Shown: positions 11,832-22,507 of the stretch, piece by piece
Layout: each line of letters starts with the position of its first letter
How positions within the stretch are numbered: the stretch's first letter is position 1
DNA from: Ipomoea triloba
Lineage: Eukaryota; Streptophyta; Magnoliopsida; Solanales; Convolvulaceae
Assembly: GCF_003576645.1 (NCBI RefSeq)
Contig: NC_044920.1
Coordinates: 11,403,032 to 11,467,031 of the forward strand
Reading direction: 5' to 3'
Length of the DNA stretch: 64,000 nt
The notes under the pieces: model-generated
Told to the model about the DNA's origin: nothing
The model's database searches: none
What the model saw: only the letters and a program-made list of their open reading frames with translations
Position numbers and translations under genes: made by a program

Positions 11832-13183
11832 TGATAAGTGCCAAAAGTAGGCGTATTTTAGGGGTCATTTAGGTGTGAAATATGCTACTTTAGATGTCCA
11901 TTAGGCCTAAAAATATACTAAGATAGGGTAATTTCATTGCATATAGGTCTAGGGAGTTATCATGTGTGTTTCAATATAATTTGCACAAATCTTGCACTTC
12001 GTAGGGCATTCCGGCGACACTTCAGTAAAACGGACGTAACCGGAGCTAGGAATGTCTGAATGAGGCGAGGCAGTTGGCTATGGAACCGTATCGTCGAGAG
12101 CTACAACATAGAAGAAGACAGCAGAAGCAAACTTCACCACGCACACTCACACGCGTGTGAGCATGCGTGGTTGCGTACTGGATTGCTCCCACGCGCGCTC
12201 ACACGCGTGTGAGCGCGCGTGGACGCGACACATCGCTGAAATAATTAGGGCGAGATTTTGGAGGCCATATATATGGCCTTTATAGGTTTTTTAGAGCAAT
12301 TCCCAGTAGCCATAGAATAATTTTAGATTAGGTCTCTTAGGGTTTTTCTCCCCTTTTGGGGGAAATTCCTCTTCTCCTAGATTAGATTCGCTTCAAGGGC
12401 AAGGATGAAGATTGGAATTTCAAGGACAAATTGTAAAAGGCTCCCATCTTGAGGGTGGTAACTATTCTATCCAACTCTTAATCTAATATTTGCTTCTTTG
12501 AGATTTCATATCTTTTTCTTATTTCTTTAGAATGTTAGAGTAGATTAGAAAGGGGATTGGTGGCCCCAAGGTTAATCTATGTGGATGTTTGATATAAATT
12601 GCTAGATTAAATGTGAGCTTTTTGATTGTTGGATGATGAACTTGTGTGGATGATGTTCATAATGCTTTGTGCCTAAGTGTGGCCACATTAGGTAGCAAAC
12701 CCAAACGAAGTGAGTGTGTGCGCGATAGCGGCCACTCACGAGTCTAACTCACCCACATCTCCGCCCTTAGTCCGAAAGGACGAGGTCCGAGAGGAGTGGT
12801 AGACAAGGTGTTCGATGAAATGCCCCAACCGAATGAGGATGTGGGAGTCCAAGTATGACGCCACTTAGTGATGTGCCACGAACTCCTTAGTCTATTCCAC
12901 ATCTCTAGCACACGAAACCATACAAAGATAGTCCACATAGACAAGCCTAAGGCCCCGATCTCCGTCTTTCCATTTATTTTTATCACAACCAAAACAACCT
13001 TTCAAACCTTCCTACAAATGATATCCAACCTTAGCAAATCCCGTAACTCTTTCTTTTCAACCTCTTAAATCCCAACACACTAATTCGTTCCTATTCGCCA
13101 TCCTTGAGAGACACGACACTCGGGGAGTCTTGACTCTTCATTTTACCACCTTCACATTCACTCCCACTAAATTCACAACATCA
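11832..13183 (+). repeat. Element B 5' LTR
   Basis: 1352 bp, TGATAAG to ACATCA. The U3 contains two 34-bp palindromes (12137-12170, imperfect; 12189-12222, perfect) separated by 18 bp, then a CATATATATGG box at 12266-12276, 44 bp after the second palindrome. U5 carries ACTCGGGGAGT at 13118-13128. The 3' portion (12573-13183) is repeated at 17086-17696. Confidence 0.9.
12137..12222. promoter_or_regulatory. Twin ACGCGT palindrome module upstream of the B LTR TATA-like box
   Basis: The second unit (12189-12222) is a perfect 34-bp palindrome centred on ACGCGT with arms beginning CCACGCG. The first (12137-12170) has the same centre with two mismatched pairs. The 18-bp spacer holds TACTGGAT. ACGCGT fits the CGCG-box bound by plant CAMTA factors and the MluI cell-cycle box; a promoter role is inference from position. 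Confidence 0.55.
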
Positions 13184-13186
13184 AAA

Positions 13187-13204
13187 TGGCGCCGTTGCCA
13201 GGGA
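13187..13204 (+). other. Primer-binding site of element B (tRNA-Asp type)
   Basis: TGGCGCCGTTGCCAGGGA is complementary to the 3' end of plant tRNA-Asp (GUC) with one mismatch, and begins three bases after the LTR end. It fixes the strand of the element as plus. Confidence 0.85.
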
Positions 13205-13462
13205 TGACAAACATTTCTTGAATTGTGTTGATATTTTGGAAGTTGATTTTTAAGAGTTCTTGAATTGCTTTCTTTTTGTTTGTTATATTTTCTTATTTTT
13301 CATTACTTGGTTGAAGAAGTGAGCTTATTTGTCTTGAATATTTTATTGCTCACTTGCAACTACTTCTAGTTGCATATATTACTTGCAACTACTTCTAGTT
13401 GCATATATTTGTTGTTGGCTAAACTTTGTGCAGGAAATTTTTGTTAAAAATCATTTGTAAGC

Positions 13463-14995
13463 TTGCCAATGAGAGCTCAAATGTATCCCCATGGTTACCC
13501 ACACCATGAGGGAAATCCTTTGAACTATATTGCACTCCAACCATATCCAAATTATCCCCATTCCACCCATACTTACATTCCACCAACATATCACTATCCA
13601 CCTCAAAACCCTTATCCATTTCCATATCACTACTTACCGCACCCAACTTCTTATCCATCTTATATACATAACCATCACCCACCACCATACACACACCCTA
13701 TCCCACTGAATCAAAACAAATTTCCCCCACAATACTCCACTTATCAAAATGACTCGGTAAGCTCTAAAGAAATATTCCAAAACATAGAGAGTAAGCGTTC
13801 ACTAATGATGAGAACAATCAACCCAATCTATACTCCCGAGCCATTTTCGTTCCATAATTCCCACCCAAACAACCATTACCCATCTCCATCACAAATTCTT
13901 AAAGTAAAAAATCCTACCCATTTCCTTGAAACACCACCTTCCAATCCATATTTTACCATACCCGATCCTTGTGATTACATCCCACCGGCTAAGGACGAAA
14001 TCGAAATTCTTAAAGAGAAAATAGAAGTATTCACAAGAATGGCCAAGGAGGATACGGCTAACTTGAAAGCCGAAATCAGGAGCGAATTAAAGGATTATCT
14101 CGCTACTCTCCAGGAAGAAGGACTTCCATTGGAGGAGATTGAAACAAAAATGCTAGCCATGATGGAGGAGTTCATGAGGACTAGTTCATCACGGATAGAC
14201 TACCCACTTGTAGAGAATCTCCCAATTTCGGAAGTCAATCCAAGGATGGATGCACAAAACACTGGAAGGAAGGAAGGTAGTGAAGGGATAGTAGATTGTT
14301 ATGCTCCGGTGCTAGAAGAAGTTCCAATTTTCAAATTGGAAAATCCAAAAGAGGTCGAGATGGAGAGCGATGATGAGAACATTGAAGTAGTGTGGGAAGA
14401 TAAAGAGCCTACATATGGTAACATTCCTAAACCTTCTTGCATTACTACCTTCAAAAATCCATGTTCTCTTGATAGATTTACTTTTGACACTCGAGTGGAT
14501 GACTCCCTTTTACAATGCAACAATGATTTTTATTCTTATGATACTGAATGTTTTTATTTCCGGGAGGATGATTCCATAGGCTTTGTAGACAATTTTATCT
14601 ATGAGTGCGAAAGTCTAGATAAAAATACTCATGCTCCTTGTAAAGATGACTCCCTACGTGTTAATGTTTCTACTACTTATGACTATGATTGCTTTAATTT
14701 TTGGGAGGATGACTCCATAGTAAATCGTGATATATTGGTTGGAAATCATAGGGATTCTAGTTTGTTTGAAGATGAATATGATAGTTTTAAATTCTTGGAA
14801 AATGAATCCTATGATTTGGGACGAGATGAGTTGATAGGTGAGGGGGATATTACTTCGTTATATTCTGAAAAAGAAAATGGTGATTATTTTAGACAATTAG
14901 AGTGGGGAAATGAGAATAGAGAGTGCGAGAAAGAGATAATGGATAAGGAGGGAATTTTCACGTTTGATTTGTTCGAGGGAATTGAGGGGGGGTGA
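13463..14995 (+). CDS. gag: Gag-like protein of element B (Pro/Tyr-rich, coiled coil, acidic repeats)
   Basis: Intact frame of 510 codons. Residues 1-85 are rich in Pro, Tyr and His, like the N terminus of the element C protein at 57657. Residues about 175-245 are charged and heptad-like (KEKIEVF, LKAEIRSELKDYL), a likely coiled coil. From about 280 onward the protein is strongly acidic with a loosely repeated unit ending EDDSI. I see no capsid (retrotransposon gag) domain, no zinc knuckle and no protease. That this frame stays open while neighbouring elements are riddled with stops suggests young age or selection. The role is inferred as a particle or RNA-binding protein; function is unknown. 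The ATG at 13463 is the first in frame, about 260 bp after the primer site. Confidence 0.65.
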   Translation: MPMRAQMYPHGYPHHEGNPLNYIALQPYPNYPHSTHTYIPPTYHYPPQNPYPFPYHYLPHPTSYPSYIHNHHPPPYTHPIPLNQNKFPPQYSTYQNDSVSSKEIFQNIESKRSLMMRTINPIYTPEPFSFHNSHPNNHYPSPSQILKVKNPTHFLETPPSNPYFTIPDPCDYIPPAKDEIEILKEKIEVFTRMAKEDTANLKAEIRSELKDYLATLQEEGLPLEEIETKMLAMMEEFMRTSSSRIDYPLVENLPISEVNPRMDAQNTGRKEGSEGIVDCYAPVLEEVPIFKLENPKEVEMESDDENIEVVWEDKEPTYGNIPKPSCITTFKNPCSLDRFTFDTRVDDSLLQCNNDFYSYDTECFYFREDDSIGFVDNFIYECESLDKNTHAPCKDDSLRVNVSTTYDYDCFNFWEDDSIVNRDILVGNHRDSSLFEDEYDSFKFLENESYDLGRDELIGEGDITSLYSEKENGDYFRQLEWGNENRECEKEIMDKEGIFTFDLFEGIEGG

Positions 14996-14996
14996 T

Positions 14997-15269
14997 ATGA
15001 CTTCCAGTGAAGGGATATGGTCTCAACCTTATGATAAAATTGATAAGAACATCAGGGGTGGAAGAGAGCATGAGAAAATAGGGGAAGATCACACTACCTT
15101 TGAGAAATCAAGGGGAGTGTTTGAAGCCATAAACCTTCCAATTATACACCTTGTTCCTCCTTTATTTGCGTGGGAATTCAAGAATGTCCTACATCTTGGG
15201 GCATTCCATGAAGCAAAAGTACATGGGACGCTTGGTAAGGTCCCAAAATCTGTGTGCTTCGAAGGATAG
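14997..15269 (+). CDS. Small ORF after the B gag-like gene
   Basis: An ATG one base past the gag stop (TGA 14993-14995) opens about 90 codons in another frame. Its C-terminal part (VLHLGAFHEAKVHGTLGKVP) is not recognised. The sequence after it, with the motif of a GACGTTAAA box and a GGGAGGCAA box (about 15290-15325), is the block found after pol in plant gypsy elements (also 23741-23790 and 52585-52632). It may be the residual end of a deleted pol rather than a gene. Confidence 0.3.
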   Translation: MTSSEGIWSQPYDKIDKNIRGGREHEKIGEDHTTFEKSRGVFEAINLPIIHLVPPLFAWEFKNVLHLGAFHEAKVHGTLGKVPKSVCFEG

Positions 15270-15767
15270 AGCACACCACGTCTGGCCAGGAGACGTTAAA
15301 CCATGGCGCACTTGGGAGGCAATCCCAACGTTATCCTTAGATGATTAGAACTTTATTTCTTGTTTACTTTTTCTTTTCCTTCGTTATTAGCAATTTTTCT
15401 TTTTTAGAATAGTCTTGCTTGAGCTAACATTGCAGGTGATTTTGGTGCTAAGCCATGACGAATGAGCTAAACCGGATCAAAAGTGGAAGGCAAAAGCCGG
15501 GAGACGAAGAAAGTGATCAGCACTGTCCACGCTTGCCCACACGCGTGGTGACAGGCGTGGAAACATTCCAGTGCTGATCCACGAGGGCCAACACGCGTGG
15601 ACAGGTCCTGACCATTTTCGTGCATTATTTTCTTATTCATCCAATTTTTATGAGTCTCCAAGGTTTGGTCGTGCAAAGAATCATCTCCTATCTTGATTTA
15701 CATATCTTTCTTATTGCTTTTGTTTTAATTACTTACCTTGTTTTAGGATCAATGCTTTAATGCTTTC
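15270..15767 (+). other. B post-pol motif and internal palindrome module
   Basis: The stretch contains the conserved GACGTTAAA/GGGAGGCAA block near 15290-15325 and a twin palindrome module at 15527-15600: two CCACG...ACACGCGTGG units with a spacer containing TTCCAGTGCTGATC. No coding frame is supported. Confidence 0.5.
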
Positions 15768-17088
15768 TGTGACACCCCAACTTTTCACAAGCCGAGATAG
15801 CTAAACTTTAACGCAAAAGCTGCCTATCTCAACTATCAAACATACATAGCGGAAGCGATTTATAACCTAAAGGGGTATCATGCCACATCTAGGTCAGAAA
15901 AGCACGCCCTAGATGCACAGGCTAACCAAAAACTGAACCAACTGTATAGATATAAATCCTCAAAACATATCCATCATAACAAAAATCTAAACAAGAGTAT
16001 ATGAAATCTCAACAATGGCACACAGGCCCAATCATAAAGTCAAACAACATAATTATGTCTAAGCTGCCTCATAAGGGTAAGCTCTAACGCGCTCTCGCTT
16101 ATACTTATTGCATACCTGGAAAACATACGAGAAACCATTAGCAAAAGACTGCTAAGCAACCACCACTCACACCCGCAAGGAAATATAGATATATAATAAG
16201 TTGTAAATAGGTTTACACACCCATATAGAATATATACACCAACGAACTGTTCAATATGTAAAATCGGATACTCAACAACAACATGATGAATAAAGGATAA
16301 ACCAAGACTCCTCAACAATATCAATATTCAATTGAATTATTGCACAAGACAACAAGATATCAACAAAATCAAGGATTCAATAAAATACTCATAAGAAACG
16401 ACCAACAAGAATATATCCAAGAATAATCAACAACCAACGAGATATGATATAACTCAAGAATCAAGTAAGAGACCAAACAGACCTCTACGTAAGGATAAGT
16501 ACTAACCCTTACCCTCTAACCAACACCAATCCTCATACCAATCATCAAACCCAAACTCAGTTCATGAAGGCATATAATGCCCGAAGCATAAAGGCAAATG
16601 GTGCCCGAAATACACAAAGTCAAATCGTGCCCGAATACATAGAGGCAAATAGTCCTCAACTACACAAATGGCAAATAATGCCCATATACACAAATGGCAA
16701 ATAGTGCAAAAACATGGTAAAATACCCAACAAAATACTCCAACAAGATTCAGAACAAAAGGGGAAAAAACCAAACAAACAGACCACAGAATAGCTCACTG
16801 GAACAGAACTTCCAGCAGAACTAACGGAACCCTCCAACGGAACTCCGCCCTTCGCCACTCTCCTCCGCAAGAAGGGAGCGGACCACCTCGACGGAACCCT
16901 CTCTTCCGCCATCCCTCACCGTGAACCACTTACGGAAGACTCCAGCGGGACACATTATACCGCTGGGGTACTCCGCAAGGGCAAACCCAAACCTCAAATC
17001 ACAGACTCAGACAGAATACGCAATGTTCAGATCAGAATACAAAAATAGGATCAGAATGTTCAGATTACAACTCCCAGAAGCCAAATAA
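15768..17088. repeat. Family A' LTR, 5' portion only, joined to the B 3' LTR
   Basis: The piece starts TGTGACACCCC at 15768 and matches the window start from about 16876. It lacks roughly its last 0.9 kb. At 17086-17088 it joins the B LTR at a TAA shared by both sequences. Bases about 16565-16700 form a degenerate tandem repeat of about 25 bp (AGGCAAATAGTGCCCGAATAC-like). A hairpin with loop GACACATTATA lies near 16940-16968. Confidence 0.8.
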
Positions 17089-17696
17089 TCTATGTGGATG
17101 TTTGATATAAATTGCTAGATTAAATGTGAGCTTTTTGATTGTTGGATGATGAACTTGTGTGGATGATGTTCATAATGCTTTGTGCCTAAGTGTAGCCACA
17201 TTAGGTAGCAAACCCAAAGGAAGTGAGTGTGTGCGCGATAGCGGCCACTCACGAGTCTAACTCACCCACATCTCCGCCTTTAGTTCGAAAGGACGAGATC
17301 CGAGAGGAGTGGTAGACAAGGTGTTCGATGAAATGCCCCAACCGAATGAGGATGTGGGAGTCCAAGTGTGACGCCACTTGGTGATGTGCCACGAACTCCT
17401 TAGTCTATTCCACATCTCTAGCTCACGAAACCATACAAAGATAGTCCACATAGAGAAGCCTAAGGCCCCGATCTCCGTCTTTCCATTTATTTTTATCACA
17501 ACCAAAACAACCTTTCAAACCTTCCTACAAATGATATCCAACCTTAGCAAATCCCGTAACTCTTTCTTTTCAACCTCTTAAATGCCAACACACTAATTCG
17601 TTCCCATTCGCCATCCTTGAGAGACATGACACTCAGGGAGTCTTGACTCTTTGTTTTACCACCTTCACATTCACTCCCACTAAATTCACAACATCA
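17086..17696 (+). repeat. Element B 3' LTR, truncated at its 5' side
   Basis: Close match to 12573-13183, ending ACATCA at 17696 and followed by the target duplication ATGGT. About 740 bp of the LTR start, with the palindrome module and TATA-like box, is missing. The U5 box has one mismatch (ACTCAGGGAGT). Confidence 0.9.
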
Positions 17697-20600
17697 ATGG
17701 TTTCAGCTTATTAAGGGGGAATGAGACCTCTAAGAAGACTTAGGTAACAACAATTTGCTGCAGGTTCTGGAGGAGAGGCAGCTAGTTTTTGCTGTGATAG
17801 ATCTGGGTGTTGTTTTGGCTTATTTTGCAGATGGCTGTGATAGATCTAAGTATGATCTAGCTGTTAATAATTATTAGTCATTTCCTTTTACCATGATTAT
17901 TAAATATGGGCATATATTTGTCAATGGTTCTGACTTATGGACTAGTGCATTTTCTAGATTGCTACCATTCATTACCATGGGAATAGATGGCTTGGTTTTG
18001 TTCACAGATTATTTGACATCTTTTAGTATTTTGGCATTTTATTCTATTTTCTCTTTATAGTTTGCATATGTAATAATTAATATGTTTTTATTAGAATTTA
18101 AAGGTATTTTCAGTATAGTTCGAATAAAAATTGTAAGGTGTATTTACCTAAACCAATTGACAACAAGGAGTATTTCTGATGATTTACAGATTTTGATTTT
18201 GCATTTAATATAATATTTTTCATCATGGGTCACCTTAAATGACTGTGGAGTTTGGAATACTTCAGGTTAAACTTGATGAAAACTTATACAATGACCTTAG
18301 AGGTAAGCCAACTAGTCAAATCTTATTGTGTCCAATTTTGAATTATTTTCAGAAGTTTTGGTCTATGCCAAGTGTTAATTCCTAGTATTGCTGCATACTG
18401 GCTAACACTAGTGCCTGTACTACAAGTTTTACTATTATTTTTCTAATGAGTATGAGTATTATAGTTCAAATACAGATTGCTACACAGATCATCATCTAAG
18501 GAGAAATGGTGAGAATAGTTCACTCGAGAACGATTGCTGCAATATTTGAGCATAATGAAGTAATTTTAGGTGCATGTTTGGCTTTTTGAGCATAATAAAA
18601 TAATTTTATAGTAAGATGTGATGCAGATATTTTACGAATTTATCCTATCCTCTCCTTATTCTTGTGGTGCATTCAGCAACATATACATTTATGGTTATTA
18701 TCAAGATAAAATGATTTGTTCTTCTTTCTAGGGTAACGATGATGTAAACTACTGTTGGAACGGAGACATTGAAGGCCTGGCTTGCACAAGTATATTTGAT
18801 TATTATTATTATATTAACAGTGTTGGATGATATCTATCCATGATTTCATAGCTATCAAATTATGTCCATATCAAATGATATCATTGCCTGCTTTAATCTT
18901 TTAGCTATTTCCTATCACTTTCATCCTTGTTTGCCAGGTTCATCAAATTGCAATGACAAGGTTGCTTCATGGACAAGGTCTTATCTGTCAATTGTCATAT
19001 GAATAGGTTTGCATATTTAACTTCATCTATTGTTGTTTTGCTTATTCAGTTCCGATAATTGTTAATTTGTAATAGAGGCTGACATCACATTCCATGAAGA
19101 GTACATGTTGAAAAAGGGGTTAATCTTCTTCCTTATGCTACCTGGATAAGGAATGAAACATTGTTTTTCGAGATAAGTCAAGAACCAAGCAAGAACAGAG
19201 AGGAGAGGAGCAGAGGAATAGGGAGGATTCAGTATGCAGGTTCTTTCATTTTTCTACAAGAATTTGTTCCTTCAAGTGTGATAATGTACCTTCTTAACTG
19301 ATTCACTGTCGTGAGCTATGAGCTGCTTATCATAACTGAAGATTAATTTACTTGAGATCAATAATTTACTTGCCTGAGATCAATAATTGCTAAATGAGGT
19401 GTTTACTTTATGAAAACGAGATGACTTCTTTTCTTGACATGCTTGTGAATGAATTAACTATATGCAGGTGCGAAAGAGACCACTATACAAAAAATAATTG
19501 GCATAATAGAAACTTATACCAACTCATGAGACAAAGCTTAAGTTTTTGATTAATATATATGGCATTATCAAGATTGGCAACTTGACCTACAAAAAGGTAC
19601 ATATTGCTATTGATTGAATACTTGATATCTAAATTTTAATAGTCGTTTTCTCCAGAAATTTTTTCATAGACTTAGCAAGTTTTACTTGTCTTTATAAACT
19701 TTCAATTTATGAGTTTAACATACTAGCTTTGGATTCTCTTTTGACATTTTGTTAGAACTTGTGGCGGTAATGTTTAACATATGAAAATTTGATTTTTTTA
19801 AATGATGTTTGTCATAGTGAGAATACTTGTTTTTCCTTTGCTACCCCAAAAAATATTTTGTTCTAACAGGATCATTTAGCATTTTTGAAAGCAAATTTTT
19901 GTTTTTATTATTATGTATTATGTGTCACGGAATTGAAGTAGTTGAAGATCATTTTGTATTCTTCAAGTGCTCATAATAAAAGAATATAAACAACTTTTCA
20001 AAGAGAATTAAAATTGTCTCATCCCTAGCAGACATTCCTGAGAAGTTGGATACTTCTAAATGTGGATGTTTTGCCATGAATTAGCTTGGATTTGGCCTTG
20101 TAGAGGTCTTCATGTGTCTTCATGGGAGTATACGGCTAGAATGGAAATTGATTACATGCTATAAGCAACTAAATGAAAAATTAGCAAAGAAAAGTTATGT
20201 TACTATGTTAGAAATTTAATATAATCACAAGAAAGTATAAGCGATGTAAATTAATTATTTGATTGAGTTGAATATATAGTTTTGAATAATTTATTACTCA
20301 TGCTTGAAAAATATTTATGTTTTTTAGTGGCAGGGAATTATTGCATATCTAGATGCACTCATCAAAGCAGACCTTTTTCCCAAGACAAAGGACTTCCGAA
20401 GTGTCGACCTCAATAGTTTTGATAAACATGAAAATTATTATCATCTTTATGTGCATAGAATTGTATATATTCTTGTGTCTAGACTAGCCTTATTTAACCT
20501 TATTTAAGAGTCATTTGTATCACATTACATCCTTGTAATTCAATAAATATTATATTATGAAAATATTCTTCTATTTGAACATTTAATTGATGCTAAAATA

Positions 20601-20709
20601 TTTTATTTTCAATTATATGAAATTGTTGTGTAAACCTTTTTATATACAAGTATATGTAAATTATCATCAATTATTGAGAAAAATTGCAAATATCTCAAAA
20701 TATAAAATT
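17697..20709. other. CACTA right interior, no gene recognised
   Basis: AT-rich sequence of 3 kb with no frame longer than about 60 codons. Some spots look like splice sites (TTTTGCAG near 17825), so a captured, decayed host gene fragment is possible. I cannot identify one. Confidence 0.35.
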
Positions 20710-21439
20710 TTGCGATGACAACGAATATGGAAAAAACATTAGTAAATGTCTTTTTACTGACAAATTTTAATTTTATTGACGCATTTCATTTTTCGTCACC
20801 AATTAAATTTATTCCTGACAAGCATAATTGAATGGAAAACGTCAGTAAAGACACATTTGCTGACGAAATATTTTACTTCGTCACAAACTATTACCGACGT
20901 TTTTGTTAATATTTCGTTTCAAAAAGTACGTATTCCATGACATTATCAAGACCATGCAAAAACGTCAGTAATTGTAATATTTTGTGACGAAAATTTAACT
21001 TCGTCAGTAATACCTTTCCATACGCCGCTAAGCCGATGATCCGGGTGACGTTTTTATTTCGTCAGTAAAGACATTTGGTGACGTATTTTTATTTTTATCG
21101 ACGTTTAAAAAACGTCGCTAAATGTGAAACGAAATATGAATTTAAAAAACGTATAAAGTCGGAACCCCGCGCATAGGGAACCTAATGTTTAAGTGGGATA
21201 GACAACTAATGGTAACCAATGTCATGTAGACTTCAGAGTCACAGATCAAGAATCAGGATTGAGAATGGATGAGGAAGGCGTCACTGATCGTCAAAGGATG
21301 GAGGATGGAACTGGCTATCGAATCGAGCCTGAAGCTCTTGAATCCTTCTTTCATTTTCCTCCACTGCTCTTCGCATACGAAGAAGCTCCTCACTGTGGAC
21401 GTCCTGCCTCGCAGATATAGAAGTGAACTGCCCTTCCTG

Positions 21440-22507
21440 CTATGTACGCTGCTCGTGCCAATAATTCATTTGCTCATCATGGAGCTGCCTATGGAAAGTC
21501 CGAGATGCTTCCCACTCCATCGAAGTAGGGCCTTGCTCCTGCGCTGCGGTGTTGGCATTTCCGTTATCATTCTCTTCATCTTCGTTATCCTCATCAGACT
21601 CACTGTCAGCTTCCAGATCCGGCGCATCATCCCCACCCAACTTAAGGTACATCGCGAAGAACTCAGTCACGGAAAATGCAATCATGGGACCCTCGTCTTT
21701 TTCGCCTAAAAGACGGTTTGCTAGGCCCAAACCCTGACACAATCTTGTAACGAAAGGTCCAATAAAGACTGTTTGTACCTTGTTTTTGAGTTGGGTTTTA
21801 AGCCATTTTCGTGCCTAAACTCCCATGTTAATGTCGGCATGATTCTCCATGCACCACATGTAAAATAAGTCTTGTTTGTAGACCTTGTTCCTGTTTGTTG
21901 TTCTTCCCGAGAGGTTCACAGCAAAAGCCAATCTGATGGTTTTCAGATAGTTCTTTGTGATTAGTTTTGCCTTCAAGTTGGATGAGTTGTACGCTGCATT
22001 GTTTGTTATGCTCTTCCAATAGTTGATAGCAACTGAGTCTGAATCAAAGTCAGTCTTGTAATCCCTGAAATATGGCATAGTTACCTCAATAGCATCATGG
22101 AATCCAAGAGTAACACCTAAAGTGTTAACAGAGAGGCTGTAACGCTCGCCAAACAAACAAAATTTGATAGAGTCTCTCGCATCATTGGCCTCTTTTGCGA
22201 TTTCCAATGTGGCTAAGAATTCATAAGTGACAGGCGCGTATGTTGGTCCTCGCCACTTGAACAGTCGGCTTAATTGTGTGTGCCTCCTCAAACGATTAAC
22301 TTCATCAATACAACCAAATTCCCTTAAAACATTTTGATCAAAGAACCTGCCCTCACTCAATTGCTTGCTCTTATATGCATCCATCAAGGCACGCTCCGGA
22401 AGTGATAGATGTCTCAGAGATCTTGTGCCTCGTTCTCGAGGAGGTGGTGGAACATCTGGTTGATTTCGCGGTGTTTGAGCCCTAGCTCTCGTTCTACTGG
22501 ATTCCAC
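21440..22507 (-). pseudogene. ATHILA ORF1-like / plant transposon-type protein of element D
   Basis: The frame opens at 22507 with a basic, Arg-rich and Pro-rich start. Recognisable family features follow: FFDQNVLREFGC, LFKWRGPTYAPVTYEFL, FCLFGERYSLSVNTLGVTLGF, then YWKSIT and INMGV. A TAG at 21815-21817 interrupts it. The same frame continues through VFIGPFVTRL and MIAFSVTEFFAMYLKL to an acidic tail (DSESDEDNEDEEND) and ends at 21440. This matches the general style of Arabidopsis ATHILA ORF-1 proteins, located after pol in Athila elements. Function unknown. About 355 codons in all. The 3' flank is cut by the CACTA element. Confidence 0.6.

Larger units (their letters stand above)
11832..17696 (+). 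mobile_element. Element B: pol-less Ty3/gypsy element related to C, inserted in the CACTA element
   Basis: 5' LTR 11832-13183, primer site 13187-13204, a 510-codon gag-like ORF, a post-pol motif, then an A' LTR piece (15768-17088) and a truncated 3' LTR (17086-17696). Flanked by ATGGT on both sides. U5 and the N-terminal part of the ORF resemble element C, so B is likely a non-autonomous partner of a C-like family. No protease, RT, RNase H or integrase is present. Confidence 0.88.
10643..21170. mobile_element. CACTA-type DNA transposon, non-autonomous, right terminus missing
   Basis: The left end is CACTACAAGAAA at 10643, the classic plant CACTA terminal inverted repeat, preceded by TAA, a possible 3-bp target duplication. 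Sub-terminal arrays of short motifs (AACGTC, CGTCAGTAAA and complements) fill 10660-10860 and 20710-21140, the layout typical of En/Spm relatives. No right TIR (TTTCTTGTAGTG) is found near 21170, so that end is deleted or badly diverged. The end coordinate is approximate. Without element B (11832-17696) it is about 4.7 kb, and no transposase frame is visible. The orientation is unknown. Confidence 0.8.

Noticed and set aside
13419..13694. Minus-strand 91-codon frame opposite the B gag-like gene
   Set aside because: Shadow of the Pro/Tyr-rich plus-strand frame.
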